DNA of 64,000 bases from Eunapius fragilis (taxonomy: Eukaryota > Porifera > Demospongiae > Spongillida > Spongillidae). Below are positions 56,764 to 64,000 of this stretch, one piece after another. Below the pieces are notes generated by a model. That model made no database searches and was not told the DNA's origin. It saw nothing but the letters and a program-made list of their open reading frames with translations. Both the position numbers and the translations under genes were made by a program. The DNA lies in contig OY811977.1 in assembly GCA_963681505.1 (NCBI GenBank), positions 434,001-498,000 of the forward strand, given 5' to 3'. The first letter of the stretch is position 1. Each line of letters opens with the position of its first letter.

Positions 56764-57513
56764 TTAGTCTTGACTCTGCAGTTCTTGAATCCAGGCCCTA
56801 GTTCTCTGACTGGCCTTCTTAGCAGCAGCACGTACCAGACGCTTGTTGGACTCAGGGACAATGGGCGTCTGGTCTTCTTGAGTTACAGGCACATCTTCAC
56901 AGGGGACTTCGGGTTTCTCTGTGTCTATCTCCAATGGGTAGAGGAGTTGTAGCGGCCTTGTTAACAGTGTGGATTGTCGATCTCGGGTAGCCACCCTTAC
57001 GAGTGCACTGCGAGGCAGACCATCTCGTCCAGGATGAATTTCCTGGATTTGGCCAATTTTCCAGAACCCACAAGGTAGAGTGTCATCGTGAATTATGACA
57101 ATGTCCCCAAGTGATACAGTAGGGTGAAGGTGAGCCTCCTTTGCAGTTGAGTATCGGTGGCACTCCCTGAGCTCATTCAGGTATTCTGTCCTCCATCGCT
57201 TCCAGAAATGACTCAGTACACTTGCCAGGTGCTTCATTCTTCTCTTTAGCTGACTATCGTTCACCTCAAAATCTTCATCCCCAGGATCACACACATACCC
57301 CAGGTAGTCAGGTAGATTCAGCAACCGCCGGCCAACAAGAAGGTGGGATGGGGTGAGAGGCTCTTCTAAATCGGTAGAGGAAATGTACGATAGCGGTCGA
57401 GAGTTGATCACTGCTTCAATCTCAATAATAGCAGTGAGTAATTCATCCTGTGAGAGATTTGCTCGTCCTACCATCTTTGCAGCCATGAACCTGACGACAC
57501 TGTGACCTTCAGT
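56764..57513 (-). mobile_element. BEL/Pao retrotransposon fragment (integrase end, DUF5641)
   Basis: The minus-strand frame encodes the 3' end of a BEL/Pao pol: the integrase tail IIEIEAVINSRPLSYISS, LEEPLTPSHLLVGRRLL, and the C-terminal DUF5641-type domain (SLGDIVIIHDDTLPCGFWKI). It ends in a stop at 56,764. The 5' part (protease, RT, RNase H) and both LTRs are absent here. The fragment ends at a 42-bp foldback next to VCPIP1-B. Inactive. Confidence 0.88.
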
Positions 57514-57555
57514 CTCTACCGATTTAGAAGAGCCTCTCACCCCATCCCACCTTCT
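57514..57555. repeat. 42-bp perfect inverted copy of 57,338-57,379
   Basis: The sequence from ctctaccgatttagaagagc to cccaccttct is the exact reverse complement of 57,338-57,379 inside the BEL/Pao fragment and directly abuts VCPIP1-B. Confidence 0.92.
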
Positions 57556-58588
57556 GGGAATGCCCGCCTGGCTCAGAGCAGGAAGAAGGGGTGTGTGGCC
57601 TCAACCGGCAGGGGAGGCCCTACAAGTCCTGGACCTGTTAGCCCCGCCTATTCTGATGCAGTCGCTGGTCATCCTGTTTCCGCTACTAGTGGTCCTACTG
57701 CCTCAAGTAGATCTGGTGATGGTGGGAAGGTGAGTGGGGAGGAGGGAATCCTTATTCCTTCAGAGAAAGAAACACCAAAAACATATGATTCATGGACAGT
57801 GCTGCAGAACATGCCTGAGCTCTTCAGCAAAGGTGGACAGTACTACCAACAGGTGATGAAACTGAAAGGAACCAAGCAACCCAAAGAAGCCATGCACGTG
57901 CAGTTCCCTGAGATCCCCAATAAAGTGTTTGCCCTGAGCCTGCAGAGGGAGGCCCTAGAGGTGTGTCTGGGTGACCGTCACGTTCCTGTTGGTCCCCTCA
58001 CACCGGAGGAGGAAGCGCTGGCCACTGCAGCAAGCGTGGCCGCAGCTGTGGAGGGTGGGCCAGAGGGGGGAGGGGAGTCCACCAAACTGGGGATGGGCGG
58101 GGTCATCAACAAACCTCAGCAGCAAGGGGTTAAGGCCTTCTCTGGGAGGGGACACAGTCTCTCAGGCAACTCGGGACACGCCTCCTTTGGCAGCAGTAGT
58201 GGGATGACCGGGGAGCAGCAGGTAGGTGTGGCAGAGGATGGCTTTATGGGGTGTTTATCTGTTGTGTATGGGTTGTGGGGGTAGTTGATACAGGCTGCAC
58301 AGATGTTACTCAGTACTCGTCTGAGCATGCTCCAGAGTAGGGAGGAGGAACTGCAGGATGAGGTGAGGGCATTAAATGGAAGGATTAGCCGAATGGACAG
58401 CAGTTCTGATGATGTTAGTTCTCTGGAACAGAAGCTATCAGAGTGCACCAGCGAACTGGTAGGAGTTGTGTTTGTGTTCAGGAACAGGAAATCTTTTAAT
58501 TCCCCCCCCCCCCCCCCCCCCCCCCCCTCCTTCCTCCTTCCCCAGAGAGAAGTTCGAAAAGAGATACAAGAATTGTCTTCATTCTAGT
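57556..58588 (+). pseudogene. VCPIP1: VCPIP1 copy B, 3' fragment
   Basis: Starts inside the equivalent of VCPIP1 exon 3 (matching from 41,491) and continues through the last four exons, nearly identical to copy A, ending with the same stop (58,588). The OTU domain, zinc ribbon and ubiquitin-like exon are absent. The 1.5 kb between exon 3 donor and exon 5 acceptor, including two minisatellites and the ubiquitin-like exon, has shrunk to about 30 bp. The frame stays open across it (GKVSGEEGILIPSEKETPK). Confidence 0.88.
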
Positions 58589-60236
58589 GACCCTGACCTT
58601 TAGGGTCCTGTCCCCTTGCTAGATGTTTGTGTGTGTGTGTGTGTGTGTGTTTGTCCTGTTTTGTAATCTTTTTTTTTTCGCAAATCAACTACATAAATTT
58701 AAGCAGTGTCAAAAGGCCGTAGATGGCTGTACACATAACCATTGCCATCATATCATACACACACACACACACACACACACACATGCGATGGGTAATTAAT
58801 TTCTTTATTGAGAATTCTTTTGCTAATCAGATTTCAGATTCTTGCTGTAACTTGGGTTAGCTGAATCATGTGATGAACTGCATGCAGGCCTTTGGGAGGG
58901 CTAAGAGGAGTGGTGTGGAGCCTCACAGATCTCTGCCCCTACAGGCCTTTAGGGGGGGGGGGGGGGTGGGTGGAGCCTCACAGATGGACATCAGTTAGCA
59001 TGAGCATAGGGCTTTACATAGGGCTTTAGTGTCAAATTCCTTCATCATCCATAACAGCAGCTTGATGGATACCACACCTTTGGCACACTGCCATTAATTA
59101 CATCATCCACAGGCACCGCCCTTGCGGCTTATGAATGGGAGGGTCCAGTAACCACATTTATATGTCCTTACATGGCTACCTAGGTCATCAATGGCTGACT
59201 TTGAGAAGGCCTTAGTGGATTTGGACAGACGAATCTCCAAATGGAAAAATGTGGCAAAAGCATTCTGTCCAAGTCCTATGCTTGAGATTAAAGTTTGCTT
59301 GGCACATGACCAATTTGTATAATACAGACGCTCAAGTCTACAAGGGCATCCATCTGCAAAATTATTTTATGTACAATTTTTTTTCACAAATACGAGACAC
59401 ACATAGACAACCTGAACCAGTGCATTAATGTAAGTTGTAGCTCTGGTTCTTTACAAGTAAAAAGATAGGTGAAACATACCAGGTAGTGTTTGCAATTACC
59501 ACAATAAAAGCTCGTGGAGACAACAGAGACTTCTTCCTAATGTACAAACAACACATCCCAAGTACAAAATAGTCAGATCCTGAAGTTGTCCATTATATTC
59601 TCATCCTTCAATAATCGACTTGGAGACTTTTGGAATGTAACATACATGTACATGTAGTGCATGCTAGGACTGCCCCTCCTCCTCCCCCTAAAGGTGGCAG
59701 CTATCAGAAGTAGCACCTGATATAGTGGTGGGTGGAGCTTGAGATGTGTTCCTGCCAAAGTGGATGGGAGGAGCTTGAGATGTGTGGGCCCCCCCCCCCC
59801 CCAAAGTAGGTGGGTGGAGCTTGAGATGTGTGCCCATAGTGGGTGGGGCTTTAGATGTGTGCCCCCCACATGGGTGGGTGGAGCTGAGAATGATCACAAA
59901 ATACCGCCACCATGGTTACCATGGTTGCATGAACTTGAGACATGGAATGGAAACCATTTATGTCGGGTGTTCCTACCCTCCACTCCCTTGACGACTGAAT
60001 TGCCTTTAATGAACTCATTAAGGTACAGAACAAATGTGGGTGTGGCAGGAAGAGGACAGAATATGTACACACACACATATACACCATCACCAGTAGTTCA
60101 TTATACTACACAACAGCTGAGAGAAAATCTGTTTGGCTTTATACAAAAATAATAATATTTTTTTTTTTTTGAAATTGTAACTTCAAAAAAACAAACAAAA
60201 AAAAAAGTTGTCAAATGATTTGGAATATATAATTTA
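58589..60236. other. Intergenic region, VCPIP1-B / SHOC2-B 3' ends
   Basis: Near-identical to 44,003-45,615, with extra copies of a gatgtgtgcccccc / ggtgggtggagcttgag motif at 59,730-59,880. No independent gene recognised. Confidence 0.6.
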
Positions 60237-60847
60237 TCAACGAGCAGTGCGATCCCGATAAGGTCCTTGGTACTTCAAGTGCTGGATGGGGAGGAGGATA
60301 CTATATCATCTACACACTAACATGACCGTTTCCTTCATGTTTCCCTTTTCCAAGAACCCTTTAAACAAAAATGGCTCTTAAACGTTGAAAATCACATTGC
60401 CATTTTTACAAGGCACTGAATTTTTATTTTCAATGCATCAGGGGTAGAAACACTTACCCGCAACAGTTATGATATCCACACAATGAATTAATCAGACAGT
60501 TACTTTAGTGATTAAAACATATCATAACTGGTGCAGGCAGCATGATTTTGATCTCCTCAACTCTTCCCCCACCCACCCACCCAGCCTTCCCACCCCCACT
60601 CCCCACCCACGCAGCCTTCCCACCCCCACTCCCCACCCATCCACCCTTCCCACCCCCACTCCCCACCCACCCACCCTTCCCACCTCCCAGCATGTGCTAT
60701 CCTTGTTGCATGGGGTCTCCACAGGGCAGGTTTTGCCCCTCCCACCAGTGCCTTATATTTGTTATGGGTACTTCAATTTCCAACGTGTAAAAATAAAAGG
60801 ACTCTGGAAAAATTAGAAAACTTGAAGGAAAAAGTTCCAGAGCCCTT

Positions 60848-60896
<49 letters not shown>

Positions 60897-62778
60897 CTTT
60901 TAACTATAAGAGTTTCTTTCCACCCAAATAGGAAATGTTAACACTATAATACTTAATAACTTGTGAGCCACGCCCACAAATGAACATAGGTTGCAAGACC
61001 ACAGTAGAACCACACCCACATCACATACCTGAATAATGGCGGAGGGTCCCCCGTCCACTACATGAGGAGGCAGTCTGCTAAGTGGACACCCCTCCACACT
61101 CATCAGAGCCAGCCTCTTGCACAGGGCTAACTCGAAGGGCAGAGACTGCAAGTTAGGGTTATCATTTAAATAGAGCTCTTCAAGGTTCTCTAGTGTGCCT
61201 GGGGAGGAGGAGGAGGAATAATGAACTAAGGGTTAGCATCACATTGACCACACCCACCTATTTCAGCGGGTATCTCCAGTAGATTGTTCTCTCCAGCACT
61301 AAGGTGCTGCAGGTTTATAAGCAAACTAAACAAAGGGGAGGGAGGGAGGGAGGGAGGGAGGGAGGGAGGGAGGGAGGGAGGGAGGGAGGGAGGGAGGGTG
61401 GGAAGGTGGGAAAGGGGGAGGGAAGGAAGACAGGTAAGATGACAGGACAGAAGTGAGATGAAGTACATGCCATAGAGAGGCTTACCCAAGACCTCTGGGC
61501 AAACTGGTGATGCGATTTGACTGTACATTGAGCTTGGTCAGTTCACGCAGGTAACCTTGGAGACAGGAATAAATGCAAATTGCCCCAGGCAACACATGTC
61601 CAAACGTACTGATCTCAGTGGCCAGGTATTCTAACTTGTTCCCTTCCAGGTCTAGGACCTTCAAACTCTTCAGTGCAGATATGCCTTTGGGAAGGGCCTG
61701 AGAAAGATGAAGCCACACCCATAAGCCACGCCCACCACCTTTATGCTAAAAGCCATGCCTCCTATAGTAGCCACCCATTGGCCAGCAACTCACTCGAATC
61801 AAATTGTTGCATAGCAACAGGACCTCAAGACGTGTGAGCTCTTGTATGTCTTCAGGAAGCGCTGTCAGTTGATTGGCTCCGAGATCAAGTTCAGTGAGTG
61901 TGGTCCAGGTAGTGCCCAGGTCTAAATAGGAATGGGTAGGAGGGAGTGAGGGGTGCAATGGTGGCAATGGTGGAGGTGCAGATGTACCAAGTGGGAGTGT
62001 GGAGAGCTGATTGACTCTCATGTTTAGACTGGTCAGCTGTGTTGCTTGTGAGAAGATGGCCAAAGGCACCTTGGTGATGGCATTGTGTTCAAGACATAGG
62101 GACTGGAGGGGAGAAGGAGGGGAGGAGGGGAGGGAAGGAAAGAAGGAGAGGGAAGAGGGAAGGAGAGGAGGGAGAGGGAAGGAGGAGGAGGGAGGAGGGA
62201 GGAGGGGAAGGAAGAGGGGGGAGGAGGGGAAGGAGGAAAGGGGGACAGTGAAACATGATATCTGGAATCTGCAACGTCACTCACATTAATTCTGCTCAGA
62301 TGGGAGGGGTCAACAATGGGAAAATTGGCAAAAGCATTCCGCCCAAGTTGAACAGACGTGATCTTGGTGATGCAGCCATACAAGGCCTCCTGCAACAGTA
62401 AAATTAACCCCAAAGGAAATTATTACTACACAGGAAAGTCTCACCGGCAGGGTGGACAGCTGGTTGTTGTCTAAGCTAATCTCCTCCAGTAGCACACATT
62501 CACATGTGCTGACGGGGAGGCTGGTTAGATTGTTGTAGCGAAGACCCAGCCTCCTGAGGGCCTTCAGGTTCCCCACTGACTCTGGTAGGGCAGTAAGGTT
62601 GTTGTGTTGTACTTCAAGGAACACCAAGTTAACACAGTTTCCAATCTCTGTGGCGAGAGGGAAGGAGGTATGTCACAAACACACACAACACACACACACA
62701 CACACACACAACACACACACACACAACACACACACAAAACACACACACATGCACACACATGCACACACACGCACGCAA

Positions 62779-62812
<34 letters not shown>

Positions 62813-64000
62813 CACACACCATCTGGCAGTCTCTGTAGCGAGTTATGGGATACATCCAGGGCCGTAAGCTGGGTAAGCTCCCCTAACTGAGGTGGCAAAT
62901 CCTTTATCTTGTTCTCACGAAGACTGAGTGTGGTCAGAGACTGTGTGTTGGAACATATATGAAATGGGTGCACTTAAAAGGTGTAACATGTACCCACCAC
63001 GCACACATTGTAAATACATGTAAGCATTGTACAGTACATGCATGTGTGTATGTGCAATGTGTGTATGTGCAATGTGTGTATGTGTGCATGTGCATTTGTA
63101 TGTGTGCATGTATGTGTTCATCTGGCCATTATGTGGTGAGTGGTTATCACACCTTCAGACCCCCCATATCACACCTTCAGACCCCCCAGCTCTGGGCCGA
63201 TGGTCTTGACTTTGTTGAACCTCAGAAAGAGTGTATTGAGTGAGGGCAGCTGGTACACCACAGAAGGGACATCCTTCAACTTGTTATGCCTTAAGTCCAG
63301 CACTTGAAGCGAACTTAAACTGGCAAGCTCATCTATGAGAGAAAGCCAGTTCTCTGATCCATGATACAAACCCAAACACATGCAAGGGGGGTGGGGTGAT
63401 GGGAAGAGGGGTGGGTTGAATGTTACCTGGGAGACCGGCAAAGTTGTTCTCATTGACTGCAAGTGTCTTCAGTTTTTTAAGATGGCTGATCTCGGGGGGG
63501 AGGGTGGAGACCCTATTGCCGTATAGATACAGTTCCTCTATCCATGGGACCTACAGATGCGTGGATGGGCGGGGCCCATGACGTCACTATGGGGATACGT
63601 CACTTGTGTACCGTAAGCGTACCTCCTTAATGTTGGGTGGTATGGCGCTCAACTGGTATTTGGACGTGGGAGGAAATATACGGGTCACGTTTAGTCGGAA
63701 CGCAGCGGTGGAGCGAATCTCGCCAACTTACGTCCAGTTTGCTCAGATCAAGAATAGCGCTCTTTTCCTCCTTACATTTGCTGATTTTCTTCTTTACGTC
63801 TTGCTATAGCCAAAACATTTCGCTAAAAGCGCAATCCCGGAAAGGGATAGCGGGGACGAGGAATGCCCCCCCGCTCCGACTTACAGACTGTGGTACTGCC
63901 TTTGGCTTAGAGCGCGATGCGCCTTTCCCCTTTCCTGCATCGCTCGGCTCTTCCACACGCACGGTCTTTCCGGCATCTCGCTGTTTCTTGTTGGTCGGCG
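60237..64000 (-). CDS. SHOC2: SHOC2 leucine-rich repeat scaffold, N-terminus beyond right edge
   Basis: Fifteen exons on minus: 63885-64000 (cut by the edge), 63732-63803, 63623-63652, 63427-63550, 63175-63332, 62820-62940, 62445-62647, 62285-62389, 61988-62102, 61794-61921, 61610-61697, 61486-61555, 61258-61325, 61029-61198 and 60237-60281, all in phase. A Lys-rich N-terminal segment ([15 protein letters not shown]) precedes about 19-20 LRRs, e.g. [32 protein letters not shown] and [16 protein letters not shown]. The C-terminus is [18 protein letters not shown]2 forms a ternary complex with MRAS-GTP and PP1C that dephosphorylates RAF at its inhibitory site. Exon 61610-61697 is followed by a 54-bp intron that could be read through. 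The donor of exon 63175-63332 is tandemly duplicated (second copy at 63,152). Confidence 0.93.
62103..62245. repeat. Purine (GGAGGGAAGGA) tract in SHOC2-B intron
   Basis: About 140 bp of G/A-only sequence between exons 61988-62102 and 62285-62389. In SHOC2-A the internal deletion ends inside the remains of this tract. Confidence 0.88.

Overview
The window is nuclear DNA of an animal, probably an early-branching one. Genes are split into many short exons with GT..AG introns. The gene set is metazoan or holozoan: DNMBP/Tuba-type SH3-DH-BAR-SH3, SHOC2, VCPIP1, MOB3, RSPH14, LOXHD1-like PLAT arrays, VPS18 and PPP1R2, plus a BEL/Pao retrotransposon fragment. Gene spacing is very tight (69-120 bp between several neighbours), while many introns are filled with minisatellites and (CA)n tracts. 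A sponge is my best guess, but the phylum is inference only. I built all gene models by hand from reading frames, splice consensus and family conservation. Nearly every model closes in frame across all exons.

Left part (1-18,568): an ankyrin-repeat gene on the minus strand that runs off the left edge; a complete seven-PLAT LOXHD1-like gene (minus); and, divergent from it across a 126-bp shared promoter, VPS18 copy A (plus). The promoter carries a perfect RFX X-box match.

Centre (19,107-34,261, all plus): VPS18 copy B, a tandem paralogue of A with patchwork gene conversion and one intron holding three non-autonomous DNA transposons; DNMBP/Tuba; and RSPH14, which starts 69 bp after the DNMBP stop and has an X-box-like element just before its ATG.

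Right part (34,296-64,000): a complex rearrangement. The apparent ancestral block is MOB3(-), PPP1R2(-), VCPIP1(+), SHOC2(-). The 3' part of VCPIP1 plus SHOC2 occurs twice in direct order (41.5-47.7 kb and 57.6-64 kb). Between the two copies lies an inverted second copy of MOB3 with the last PPP1R2 exon and its intronic 40-bp minisatellite, plus a 170-bp fragment copied from DNMBP. VCPIP1 copy A and SHOC2 copy B are whole as far as visible; SHOC2 copy A and VCPIP1 copy B are truncated. Both MOB3 copies are open. Foldback transposons, a nested inverted-repeat element and a BEL/Pao integrase-end fragment sit in or next to the rearranged DNA.

Functionally the genes are housekeeping, not one pathway: HOPS/CORVET tethering (VPS18 x2), Cdc42/actin/dynamin control (DNMBP), cilia (RSPH14, perhaps the PLAT gene), Golgi-related deubiquitination (VCPIP1), and kinase/phosphatase regulation (MOB3, PPP1R2, SHOC2; the last two both act through PP1 in known animals). 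I see no rRNA, tRNA, CRISPR or prokaryotic system.
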